In this document: piece after piece, positions 37,814 through 50,513 of the stretch
Position numbering within the stretch: the stretch's first letter is position 1
How the letters are laid out: every line of letters begins with the position of its first letter
From: Arabidopsis thaliana
Taxonomy: Eukaryota; Streptophyta; Magnoliopsida; Brassicales; Brassicaceae
Direction: 5' to 3'
DNA: 64,000 nucleotides
Assembly: GCF_000001735.4 (NCBI RefSeq)
Contig: NC_003076.8
Coordinates: 26,415,835-26,479,834, forward strand
Notes under the pieces: generated by a model
Seen by the model: the letters and a program-made list of their open reading frames with translations, nothing else
Told to the model about the DNA's origin: nothing
Databases searched by the model: none
Program-made: the position numbers and the translations under genes

Positions 37814-39769
37814 TCAATTGAAATTGTAACCCCTTGATCCTCTTTGCTGGTAAAGGTCCAGTCCTCTCTTTGCCTCCTGCAACAAAGCTTCTAAGCTCTC
37901 CAGCTGCGTTACCCATGACTGCTTCGAAGCCCATTCCAACACTGCCAGAACCTCGTCCTTGGCCAGCTGTTCGCTGTCTGGGACATTGAGTGCTATGTAA
38001 CAGAGGAGCTCTAATGCCGGAATCTGTACGCCACCCTCTCCAAAGTAGGCCAACTGAACCAGATGTTTGCCCCCTCCAGCTTCTATAATGCCCCTCGAGT
38101 GATCTTTGTGCAAGTAATTCGCCGTGCAGGCGAACTTCGTGAGGGCAGCCGCAGCTTCCCCTGTCACTTCGGGCTCTCGTTCGTCCAGAAGCTTCACCAG
38201 AGGCCCGATCATCCGTGTCTCGGTTGCTCTGAACGTTCTAGCAAGGTTCCCAATGGTTCTGATGCAGGGGATGAGTAGCTCAGAATCCGCTATCTCAATG
38301 ATTCTAAGCACTTGATCAACCACAGCCTTGCAGGCCGGGGAATTGGGCTTGAACGCGGAACGTCTCAGGTCAGCGTCCTGCTCTGCAACGGCGGTGATCT
38401 CCATCAACGCCATAGCTGAGTTGTATCTGACCTCCTCGTCGCCCTTCTCAATCAGAACAGCGAAGCAGAGAAGAGCTCTGGACTCTGTGATGCTTTTGCA
38501 GATGGTGGAATTGCCTTTCGCCAGCTTCCACAGCGCTCTCGCGGCCATCGCCTTAATCTGACACTTGGTGGCTGAGTCTTCCAGCTCTCGAGTCTTGGAT
38601 GCGCTCGAAGTCGAATTCTGGTGCTGCTGTACACTGCTAGGTTGCTTCACACCATTACTCTGGCTCACACCGTTGCTAGTCGACTTCCTCGGAGGGTTTG
38701 CCCTAACCGCCATGGTGTTGACGACCACATTGTGCATCTGATTGGGCATTTGCTTCCCTGTAGGATGAGGAATAGAGCTCTGATCCTCATCAAGACCCTT
38801 GGGCAAGGCGGTGGCGGAGGTGGAATTAGGATTTTCCTTGGCGAGAGCGACGGCGTGGTGAATGGAAGTAGCTTTGTTGTTGGTGGCAATGGCGTATTTG
38901 CTGTGCTCTTGCACGGTTTCGAAGGCCAAGTGGCCAACGAGTAGCCGAATGGCGTTGTGCTGAGCGAAGACGTCTTGGCACTTGGGGTGATTGGACACAA
39001 GCTCCGACGTAGCCCACGCAACCACCGCCTGGACTTTCATAGGCCCTTCTTTGAGGACTTTGCCGAAGACGGAACAAGCGCCGCCGTGAATCATGTGCTC
39101 CACGCTCTCAGGATCACGTCCCAGTAACCCTAACGCACGCGCTGCGTTCTCTTGCCCCTCGGGCTTCCCTTCCTTGAGCAGTTTAAGGAGAGGCACCACA
39201 CCTCCTTCCTCTATGATAAGCTTCGTGTAGCGATCGTTGTCACGGGCCAGAGATACCAGCGAGGCGGCGGCATCAGAGCGGTCTTCAAGCGATCCGGTGT
39301 AGAGAATGGCAATCTGCTCCCAGATCAGGCAAAGGATGGGTTCGTTGGCGGCGATTGGTGGAAGACCAAGGTAGCCAGCGTCACCACGGTCTTCCGCCGG
39401 AGCGGAGACACGGAGGAGCCAGGAAACGTCTCCGATAGAGTTCTCCAACTGACCAGACATCTTCCGGAACGCGGCGGCGGGGATGATGGTGAAAACTCGC
39501 TTCATGAGGCCATTGGCTCGGCACTTTAAGACAAGGGAGAGAGCCTTCTCAAGCATCTGCTCCGTGTCGTCGATGATACGGCGAGTGGGTCGCTCGTAAA
39601 GGTCGTTGCTGGCGCGGGCAGCCTGACGGAGAAGACCGGCGAGCTTCTCGGTCTTAGCCTTGAGTTCGCCGCACTCTTGCTTGAAGGAACTAGCCTCATC
39701 GGCGGCTTTGACCACCTGGTCAGACAGTTGAATCGGCTTCGCTAGGATTTGCTTGACGATGTCTGCCAT
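37814..39769 (-). CDS. ARO2: Armadillo repeat only protein ARO2 (At5g66200)
   Basis: A single uninterrupted exon of 651 codons, the size of Arabidopsis ARO2. I start at 39769 (MADIVKQILAKPIQLSDQVV); the open frame runs 37 codons further upstream but those lack similarity. An N-terminal helical bundle (about residues 1-150) is followed by armadillo repeats, for example VPLLKLLKEGKPEGQENAAR and IGPLVKLLDEREPEVTGEAA. A low-complexity linker of Ser, Asn and Gln (about residues 330-410) interrupts the repeats. ARO proteins control tip growth of pollen tubes and root hairs and interact with RIC and ROP GTPase pathways. Codons are notably GC-rich for this window, as in other intronless genes. Confidence 0.95.
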   Translation of the reverse strand: MADIVKQILAKPIQLSDQVVKAADEASSFKQECGELKAKTEKLAGLLRQAARASNDLYERPTRRIIDDTEQMLEKALSLVLKCRANGLMKRVFTIIPAAAFRKMSGQLENSIGDVSWLLRVSAPAEDRGDAGYLGLPPIAANEPILCLIWEQIAILYTGSLEDRSDAAASLVSLARDNDRYTKLIIEEGGVVPLLKLLKEGKPEGQENAARALGLLGRDPESVEHMIHGGACSVFGKVLKEGPMKVQAVVAWATSELVSNHPKCQDVFAQHNAIRLLVGHLAFETVQEHSKYAIATNNKATSIHHAVALAKENPNSTSATALPKGLDEDQSSIPHPTGKQMPNQMHNVVVNTMAVRANPPRKSTSNGVSQSNGVKQPSSVQQHQNSTSSASKTRELEDSATKCQIKAMAARALWKLAKGNSTICKSITESRALLCFAVLIEKGDEEVRYNSAMALMEITAVAEQDADLRRSAFKPNSPACKAVVDQVLRIIEIADSELLIPCIRTIGNLARTFRATETRMIGPLVKLLDEREPEVTGEAAAALTKFACTANYLHKDHSRGIIEAGGGKHLVQLAYFGEGGVQIPALELLCYIALNVPDSEQLAKDEVLAVLEWASKQSWVTQLESLEALLQEAKRGLDLYQQRGSRGYNFN

Positions 39770-40846
39770 CGTCGATATCAGATCAAATGGCGAATCGAGA
39801 TTCAGAAACCCGAAAGAGAAAGGACTAAACTTTGAGGAATTAGGGTAAAAAGGATAAAGCTTTTTTATTTTTCTTGTCAACTGGGTTTTACGGAAGCCGA
39901 GAAATTGACTGGATCGGAAATAATAAGAAAGAGAAAAGAAGAAGAAGAAGAGGAGACTCCATTGGAGAGAAGAAGATGGGTCGACGACGGACGAATGATT
40001 CCTTCAGAAAATGTCAAACGCGGCTGTTGTGTTACTGCCGCTGATTACTGTAATAAACTACTATTATGCCCCTCCTTGTTTACTGACTTTTCCAATCTTC
40101 GGAAATAAAGAAAAAGCCAAAGAAGAAGACATACCATATGCATTTTGATAAACATATCCCGGATTTAGTGTCTTTTCATCAACCTTTCTAATTTTAAACC
40201 AAGTTATCATAATCTAATATTATTAGTATCTTTAAACGTGACTAGTCAAATTCAGAGACTCACCCATTTACATTCACCGAACCTGCGAAAATGCACACAT
40301 TTATAGACCACTGTCACTTGCGATGATTTCATTATTTTTTATATCCAATAAGATTTGAGATATTCCCTTAATAAACATTTAATCAATCATTGTTTACTAA
40401 ATTCGTTGGAGCCACTCAGATCCTGGCTGGAAAATACTCATAGAAAAGGGTTTGTTTGGTGCTCTCAAAACGAATATTATAAGAAAAATGGAAACAGACA
40501 AAATATATGATAGAATCGAAATTACAGCTGGCTCTCTATGTTTCTTTTGGTGCCCAACCATTAAAAATTTAAAATTGGATTTGTCCCCCATTCAGGGAAT
40601 GCCACGTGTCCTCTTGCATCTAGTGCACCTTAAGAGCTCTCTCATATTTCATCAATGGGATTCTCACTCCACTTTCTCTCTTTGTTTTGCTGCGCCTTAA
40701 ACAACCAAAGTATTACTTACTTATCACTACAAACGCCAAAATACCCCACTTATCTTACAACCAACATTACATATAAGAAGATAAGACATATCACATCCCA
40801 ACAAATTACATTCTGTATCCTTTACTTACTCCTCTTCTAGTATATA
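39770..40846. promoter_or_regulatory. ARO2 promoter / CPK28 3' region, with an ABRE-like G-box
   Basis: 1,077 bp without a gene. A GCCACGTGTCC box at 40601-40611 fits the ABA-response element core, some 830 bp upstream of ARO2 and beside the CPK28 3' end. A GAA/GAG purine run is found at 39926-39975 in the ARO2 leader. Confidence 0.45.
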
Positions 40847-43600
<2,754 letters not shown>

Positions 43601-45342
43601 GGCTCTGATGAATCGAGAAAGTTAGAAAAGAAAGGGGATTAATAAAAGAAAGAGATGAAAGAAGAAAGAAGAAGAAGAGAGGAAGGCAGAGAAGATTATT
43701 AGAGTTGAGTTGGTCAAACCCAAAGCGCCGAGTGAACCCCTCCAAGGAGGATCCCCAACGAAAGATCCTTCTCACTTTCCCACTTTTTTTGCCTTTTCTT
43801 CTTCTTTTTTTTTTTTTATTATTATTATTATCTGTGTTTTTTTTACCTTTGTTTTGTTGTTATACATTTCTGAGAATTTTAACTGTCATTTCACGAAGTC
43901 AAGAATAATGAATTTGTATTTTGGTGTGAAAGCGAAGACCACTGACTGACCACCCCTGTGGGATGTGGGAAGCTCCATGTTTGGGCCCGACACCATCCCC
44001 CGGTAAGACTCAATTCGATTCAACTTCAGAGTTTGCCATTATCATTATTTATTGCCACTAAATTATTATGGACTCTGTGTCTCTCATTTATTACTTTCTA
44101 ACAAACTCCATATTTTAGTAGAGCCTCCTCCTACTAGCCTGGATCTTTTGTGTATTTTGTACTAGTATTCAAGTCCCTGTCTTCAATCCCTACTCAAACT
44201 GAGATTACTTTAACCTTAGATTATTGGTCTACTAAATTGACTTGGTCTTTTCAAACAAGATTTCCATTTTTCTAAAACGTCTATATATATTTAGTAATGT
44301 TTATAATACAATCTAAGGCGTATACGTTTTCTTTTTTCTTTTCTACTGGTTCGACTTCTTAGAATTGAATTTTGCCCAGAGGAAAGTAACAAATTATCTC
44401 TTTTGCAAATCCGGTCACTGACGGTGCACTGCATCACATTCACGTGCCATTCCAACGCACAACCGTATTCCGATACTTTTTTCCTTCTTCTACCCGTACG
44501 CTGTTATTATAAGTAAGGGCTCAAATTATATTTTAATCATGTATGGTATAAGAAGAAGAAATTGTTTGAATTTTTTTTAATGGGAAAACCAAAGTGTTTT
44601 TATGATGACGGGAGGCACTTACTTGGCAGTATGAACTGAAACTGATTTTTCATTATTTTTTTACTTGTCTCAGATTGAAAAACGTGTGCATGACCATGTT
44701 ATTAAACAAATACTACTACTTCACCTAACGTATTTTAATGTTTGTTTTGTTATACAACTTGGATCCCTCTCACCAATTATGATCACTAGTGAGCCCAACC
44801 AACCGGGCCCAATACGCTTTCATCTTTTGGGCCCAATCATTTTTTTCCTCAAACTTCAAAATTTTCATTACAGCATATCGCTGGTGTGTGCACGGCATGC
44901 ATGACAAGCTAAAACGAATGGTGGATATAACTAACATATACAGCTTATACTATACATGGTATACAAACAAAAATGATGATCCAAGCTAACCTACTCACTC
45001 ATAGTTGTCCATTTATTCTTTCTCAAAACAAAATCCCATACACCAGACCTCTAAGTCTAAGTCTACGATTACGAGCATAGTCACAATGTCTCTCGCCAAC
45101 AGTCTCTTATCATCAAGTAAGTTTCATTATTTTCTCCCCAATATCACTTTGTCGCATGCATTTCCATCCTATCATTTCCCCATCCAATCTCCTTTAAAAA
45201 TAAAAATAAAATTGGATTTATTTCTTTCAGTAAAAATGAAAAAGTTGTAAATTAGTATAGTCTTCATTAATGTTCATGGACCTTGATTATAAATAAATGT
45301 CAAAAAATGAAACTAGACTTGAGTTGGTCTTCCTCGTCGCCC
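43601..45342. other. Intergenic region CPK28 to chalcone isomerase-like gene
   Basis: 1,742 bp of mostly AT-rich promoter sequence. Two T-rich runs lie near 43806-43820. A 29-bp sequence at 45097-45125 (25 of 29 identical) repeats the end of exon 1 and the donor site of the neighbouring acidic-protein gene at 46926-46954. A short open frame from 45086 contains it. No transposon ends recognised. Confidence 0.5.
45097..45125 (+). repeat. Partial copy of exon 1 end of the acidic-protein gene
   Basis: 29 bp starting caacagtctcttatca align without gaps to 46926-46954, with four mismatches, including the ctcaagtaagt-type splice donor. It could be the remnant of a local duplication that predates or accompanied insertion of the chalcone isomerase-like gene between them. 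Chance is unlikely but not excluded. Confidence 0.4.
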
Positions 45343-46340
45343 ATGCCGCTGCCTTCCGTGACGCCACTCCACGTCGACGCATTTACTTTTCCTCCGGCTG
45401 TTGAGTCGCCCGCTTCCCACAAAAGACTTTTCCTCGGTGGTGCAGGTTAGCATCATAGTCTGTCTATACAATTAATGCACACAGCAGCATTATGTGGCTA
45501 ATTACCTTTAATCACGCAGGGATATGATGGTTTGATATTAAAGGCAAGTTCGTGATTGTGACGGTCATCGGAGTCTACCTTGAAGCCATGGCACTGCCGT
45601 CAATCTCCGCTAAGTGGAAAGGCAAGAATGCAAAGGAGTTGACGGAATCCGTCCCTTTCTTCCGCCAACTCGTCACAGGTGTACACTTTATTACGTGCTA
45701 AATATAATTAAAACACTTTTGTATTCGTTCACACTTCACACGATTTGTGTAGTTATTACATGGTCAAGTTAAACACGTCATATATTACATTTTTTAAATT
45801 TTCTTCTCTGGTGGGAAAAGGTGAGTTTGAGAAATTGGCAAGGGTGACGATGAAAAAGAGGTTAACGGGGATACAATACTCGGAGAAAGTAGTAGAAAAC
45901 TGTGAGGAGATCATGAAAGCGTCAGGGAAATACACAAGATCCGAAGCCAAAGCCATTGACCAATTCTTGATGGTCTTCAAAAACCAAGATTTCCCTCCCG
46001 GCTCTTCAATCATCTTCGCTATCTGTCCTAAAGGCTCTCTCACAGTGAGTCAACTTTATTTTTCGGATTATCATTTCGAATAATATTGGTCGAATGAATG
46101 ATCGAGATCTTTTGACAACTTGTGATGCAGATTGCATTTTCGAAAGAGGAGAGAGTCCCGAAAACTGGAAAAGCGGTTATCAAGAATAAGTTGTTGGGTG
46201 AGGCAGTTCTTGAGTCGATGATAGGGAAGAATGGTGTATCCCCTGCGACAAGGAAGAGCCTCGCTGAGAGATTATCTAAGCTGATGAACAAAAAAGACCC
46301 GTACAACGAAGCTAACGTCAACGTTGCTACAAAAAATTGA
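45343..46340 (+). CDS. Chalcone isomerase paralogue lacking the catalytic-Arg segment (At5g66220, CFI2)
   Basis: Four exons (45343-45445, 45544-45678, 45821-46044, 46131-46340) encode 223 aa, the length I recall for the Arabidopsis protein. Related to TT5, which cyclises naringenin chalcone to naringenin. Active-site Thr (VTVIGVYLE) and the Tyr and Asn of [11 protein letters not shown] are kept. Between GGAG and KFV, however, eight residues found in TT5 (VRGLDIQG) are missing. The genome still contains them: reading from an upstream acceptor (AG at 45518-45519) gives G-I-stop-W-F-D-I-K-G, with TGA (45525-45527) exactly where the catalytic Arg should be. Only the AG at 45542-45543 keeps the frame. 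The product should lack normal isomerase chemistry or be weak. Confidence 0.88.
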
Positions 46341-46869
46341 AACTATTCCAACTCGCCCAATCTTGAATAATTTTAGAAAATGAAGCCAGCGGAGGATGTT
46401 ATGTGACTTATGATGACAGCTAAAATAAAGATTGTTGTGACTTAATTAAGACAGTTTTATGTTTTTAGTAAGATTCTAAAGATTATGAAAGATGATTTTG
46501 TGTTAATGAAAAAATCAGTGATCAAATAAAAGAGGTGGGCCTTCCAAAATCTAATGTAATAGTGTGGGCTTTTAATCATGGCCTTTTTAGGGACGAAAAA
46601 GTCCATAATTCAGCGAAGGAAATAACACAACGGCTAGTTTGATAAACGGCTCCTTCCATTTCTGTACCCAACGGCTACTTTCTTTCAAAAACCCTTCACA
46701 GCGTTTCAATACCCCTGTTTATTTATACTTTACCCAAATTCCCAAACGCCACAATCACTTGTCTGATTCTCTCATATAATAGAGTTTTCTTTCTATTCTC
46801 CTCTGCTTAATTTCCCAGAAATTACTCTTTCTGTGCTTATCGGATTCAATAGATTCTTAGTAAATCGTA
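46341..46869 (+). promoter_or_regulatory. Promoter with three AACGG (MSA-type) elements
   Basis: AACGG cores lie at 46629-46633, 46645-46649 and 46670-46674, all in the same orientation and 200-240 bp upstream of the next ATG. The third, cccaacggct (46667-46676), fits the M-specific activator consensus YCYAACGGYY completely; the others differ by one or two bases. MSA boxes are bound by three-repeat MYB factors and drive G2/M expression. A TATA-like tatttatactttac sits at about 46720-46733. Confidence 0.6.
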
Positions 46870-48039
46870 ATGGAGACACCATCATCGACAAGAAGAGTCA
46901 CGAGATCTCAGACCCGCTGTGCTATCAATAATCTCTTATCCTCAAGTAAGTCTCCATAGTCCGATTCCCTGATTTTGTTTATTGAGTCGGACTATTTTTT
47001 CTGGATCTGATCGTTTATAATTTATCTCCTACAGAGAAAGCGGATGATTGGTCAGATAAATGTCAATCGAAGTCGGTACAAAGAAACGGTGCAAAAGACA
47101 GGTCTGCGTTGTTTGACATAACCAACGACTCACCGATCGTAGGTCTGGCGATGCAGACACCGTCCTCAGGAGTTGTTGGGAAGAGGAACATGAGCAGAAT
47201 CAATAACACTCCTGGATCTGGTGAGGCTCTCTTGAGAGGCCAAGTCAAGACTCTCTTGCAGAAGGTTGAGGAAGAAGCAGATCTCACCAAGATTTCGTTG
47301 GAATCTCGTCCTTTCATCCATCTCGTTACTTCTCCCATGGGTCTTCTCGCCCCAACTCCGGCCAACACCCCCCAAGTTCTTGGTTTCTCAGACGAAGTGC
47401 AGGTTGTGATCACTTCTCCGGTAGTTGCAGGACAATTCAGAGCACCGTCTCAGGTAAAACTAGATTTGTATATGTTTTTTGCTGATAGATGGAAGATTCT
47501 TGGGGAATGATAAGAAGATGTTAACTTGGTTTTTATTCTTGCAGGTGGTGGAAAGCAACATGTTTGATGAGAAAGAAGAAAGCTTGGAGTTAGAGAAGAG
47601 CCCGAGCATTACTCGGTCATTGCTTCTGGACTTTAGTGATAAATCAGAATTATGGGAGAGCTCAGACTGCTCATCTGTGGTGACTCAAAACCCAGAGGAT
47701 GATAACTCGTCGGTGTGGTCGATGCAGGCCAATGCAAGTGCCAAAGACGAAGAGTATGATGATGAAGAGGAAGAAGCCTATTCTTACGGTGAGGAATATG
47801 ATGAGGAATACTACGACGAGGAAGAGGAGGAAGAAGAGGGAGGGATTGTGGATGGGTTGTGTGAGGGAATTAGGAAGATGAGCGTAGAGACTGACTTTGC
47901 AGGGAAACACACTAGATTTGTGTATGACAGTGAAGATGAAGAGATTGTGGAGGCCAAAGATCAATCTCCAGGAGTGTTGCGTTTGAAAGGCTTTCCTACA
48001 CCGACAGGAAAACATGTCAGATTTGCCGGTGATGAATGA
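46870..48039 (+). CDS. Uncharacterised acidic protein with D-box and CDK-site signatures (At5g66230)
   Basis: Three exons (46870-46945, 47035-47453, 47545-48039) encode 329 aa. The locus has been labelled chalcone-isomerase family, but I see no such fold; that label probably leaks from the adjacent gene. The N-terminus is basic (METPSSTRRVTRSQTR). Near residue 50 is RSALFDITN, a perfect RxxLxxIxN destruction box of APC/C substrates. Many proline-directed sites follow (NDSP, QTPSS, NTPGS, TSPMG, PTPAN, NTPQV, TSPVV, KSPS, QSPGV). A long Asp/Glu/Tyr tract covers about residues 225-260. Two related C-terminal motifs, GKHTRFVYDSEDEE and GKHVRFAGDE, end the protein; KHVRF fits a PP1-docking RVxF site. 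A mitotic nuclear role is an inference. Confidence 0.85.
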
Positions 48040-49012
48040 GTTCAGTTTGAATCTTTCTTCTTGGAGTTGTGACAAAAAGCCTCATATGTCTCGACTTTTT
48101 TTTTTTTTTTTTCTTGTTGTTGCTTGAAGATTCACAAATCTGATTCTTGTTATTACCTTGTTGTTATTTTTCAATAACTAAAAGTGTAATCGGAATATGA
48201 CTCTTTTCATTTTTATCTTCTCTTGCTTGTTGTGAAAAAAGGCTTTCAATTGTAGTCTATCCTAAACACTTAAAAATAAAAACCGGACTTAACCGATATC
48301 AAGATTAGACATTTGCATTAGAACATAACAGATTAGTGAAAAGTTGAGTTTCATTGGTTCAGCCGACACTACAGCTAAAATAAAGAAAAACTATGTGGTT
48401 CTCTGTTGTTATCAACATAAACCACTGTACTTGGTCAATTGATACATACAAGATGAATCTATTGATAAAGAATTTGATATCCATGAGCTGTATTTTCGAC
48501 ATAGACCTGGTCTCAATTAACAAATATATATCTCTTTATTAAACCATCCAAATTTGTCTATATCTAGGGTGATCATATCCATTATACTATTATGCATCTC
48601 TTTCAATTTTGGTATTGGCCGGTGAGTCGGCTCAAATGTTGTAACAAGGCAATGAAATGTATAAATAAGGTTTAATTGTGTATATACAGATGCTCGCTAA
48701 AAGTTATGTGAGATTATATTGGTGAATTCTTGCACATGTGACCATGTGAAAATCATCAAACGAGGTCAGTAAAGACTGACCCGCATTCTCTATTCATTAA
48801 GTATGCAACAAATCCTTAGGACAAGTCCTTTAACTCTGCCCCATCTTGTAAATCCTTTCATAGACACAACTCTTCCCTTGCCCATTCTATATAAGTATCA
48901 AGTATGCATATATCTACTTGTATATGTTTTTGTGACTGTTTTATTTTCTGGAAAAATGAGCCACCTAACAAATAAAAATGCTTTAAATGGGCTATTTGCA
49001 TGCGAATGAGAC
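48040..49012. other. Spacer after the acidic-protein gene
   Basis: About 970 bp, AT-rich, with a T-run at 48096-48113 in the likely 3' UTR. No gene recognised. Confidence 0.5.
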
Positions 49013-49271
49013 CATCTCCATTGGGAGTATCTCATAAGAGTTTCTCACAATTAAAAAAATAAAAATAATGAAAATGAAGGAGAGAGAGTGTATAAAGTTT
49101 CTCACTTGAGAAACTCTGAGATACTCTGTACAACCCATCATGACAATTCTCATCTTACTATTGGTTCAATTTTTTAACAAAAATACTTTTTTAATCAAAT
49201 AATCAAATTATAATATAATATTAATATTTATTTTGTTGAGAAACTTTGTGGGTTTCTCATGGATGGAGATG
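49013..49271. mobile_element. MITE-like element with imperfect terminal inverted repeats
   Basis: catctccat at 49013-49021 is matched by its complement atggagatg at 49263-49271. The next bases also pair imperfectly (tttctcac inside the left end, gttgagaaac inside the right). A second, stronger inverted repeat lies within: gagtatctcataagagtttc from 49025 against gagaaactctgagatactc at 49108-49126. Short length (about 260 bp), AT-rich core, no coding sequence and nested inverted repeats fit a miniature inverted-repeat DNA transposon. I could not find a clean target-site duplication, so the exact ends are uncertain. Confidence 0.5.
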
Positions 49272-49552
49272 CCCTTAAAATGTCCCGACCATGTTATAAA
49301 CACACACATTAAATGTACCATTCACCAAAACTTAAACTTGACCAGCCTTAAAAGGATTTTATATCTTTGATATTGGAACTTGAAAGTCTCATCACTTAGA
49401 GATTGTACTAATAAAATATGCAAAAGACAAGACTATTTGACAATAAAACTGCGCCTCCCTTGGATCATAATTAGATTCTCGTGTATAAATAAAACCCCCA
49501 CATGCGACAGCTGAAGAGGAAGGAAACACTTAATCATCAGAGCAGCTTGTAG
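49272..49552 (+). promoter_or_regulatory. Promoter of the 97-aa protein with TATA box
   Basis: A clear tataaata box at 49484-49491 lies 62 bp before the ATG at 49553, leaving room for a 30-bp 5' UTR. The upstream part touches the MITE-like element. Confidence 0.55.
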
Positions 49553-49846
49553 ATGAAGACCAAGAACTCTGGCGCCGGATGTGTCCCCCGTGTAAAAACC
49601 AACTCCAGAGCCACTGGTAATCGGGAGACTAGTGATCTGAATCTCCTGGACCGTTTTCGCGAAGCTGTTCTCCGCCTCATCATGATATCTGCTGTCTCCA
49701 AGTCCACATCTCGCCGTCATAACAGACAGACGCCAATCCAAAAGTACTACAACCCCACTGATACTTATCACAGCGAAGCCGTGGCTGACTGTATCGAGTT
49801 TATCAGAACCAAGAAGGCCATCATCCACCAGGAAAACGTCCCCTAA
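49553..49846 (+). CDS. Small plant-specific basic protein, 97 aa
   Basis: An intronless open frame, MKTKNSGAGCVPRVKTNS to HQENVP. It is basic at the N-terminus, then has a helix LLDRFREAVLRLIMISAVSK, then YYNPTDTYHSEAVADCIEFI near the C-terminus. That last block resembles a family of small plant proteins sometimes labelled josephin-like, which have Y-hSEAVADCIEFI as their only constant part. I know of no biochemical role and would not assign peptidase activity. A strong TATA box and 5' UTR of ordinary length support expression. I do not recall an Arabidopsis gene at this exact place, so it may be unannotated there or specific to this lineage. Confidence 0.65.
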   Translation: MKTKNSGAGCVPRVKTNSRATGNRETSDLNLLDRFREAVLRLIMISAVSKSTSRRHNRQTPIQKYYNPTDTYHSEAVADCIEFIRTKKAIIHQENVP

Positions 49847-50513
49847 CACCCTCACTTCTTATATTCTTCATTGTCACCTCTTGTTTGATTAGCAAATTAT
49901 AAATTGGTGGAATAAAAGCTACCCTACGTGTATACGCCTTGCTTAATATTTTTGGGATTATATATTAGTATTAATCATTTTCTTAAGTTACTCTTCAGTC
50001 TTCATAAGTTGACATCAAAACAAATCATTACAAATTTACGACCAACCTTTTTATAGTATCCTGTACCGTAAAAACGATTACTAAAAGAAGAATGAATGTA
50101 TGTTACTGTATTAGTTACCAATATAATATGCATCGTGTAACTTCAAATTTGGTATAGTGGTAGTTGTAAATATTGGTTATCATGTTCAATTGTAATAAGT
50201 TTGTAACCAGTTGATGGTAAAGTCAACGATCCACGGCTTTGCTGGATGTTGCCATGTTGGAATGGAGAAGCGCATCATTTGGGCCCATATTTAAAAGCCC
50301 ATACTCAAAAAGTTGGCCCACATAGAAAATCGTTGGCATCAGTTAAGGCGGTGGAAGACGTCGATCCCTAAAGTCGAAGCCCTTGTTAGGGCTTCTATAC
50401 ATCACCGGCGATATTGGTTTACGCGTCGGAGAGATGGTTGGTGAGTGTTATTGATGACACGAGATTTCAATTCTCGGCGGTGTAACGTGAAGTCTTAACA
50501 ATTTCATTGTCCA
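49847..50513. promoter_or_regulatory. S2Lb promoter with site II motifs and a short uORF
   Basis: TGGGCC at about 50280, TGGCCCA at about 50315 and agcccat near 50295 form a cluster typical of housekeeping genes. In the leader a six-codon uORF, ATGGTTGGTGAGTGTTATTGA, would begin at 50434, about 80 bp before the main start. Confidence 0.5.

Noticed and set aside
38063-39529. Several long plus-strand open frames opposite ARO2
   Set aside because: They overlap a complete armadillo protein; GC-rich codons on one strand create open antisense frames.
45086-45250. Short plus-strand open frame MSLANSLLSSSKF... as a first exon of the chalcone isomerase gene
   Set aside because: The gene's own start at 45343 gives a complete exon; the short frame is better explained by the 29-bp duplicated splice-donor segment.
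47671-48075. 134-aa minus-strand Phe/Leu-rich open frame
   Set aside because: It is the antisense of the acidic Glu/Asp tract (GAA and GAT codons read as TTC and ATC).
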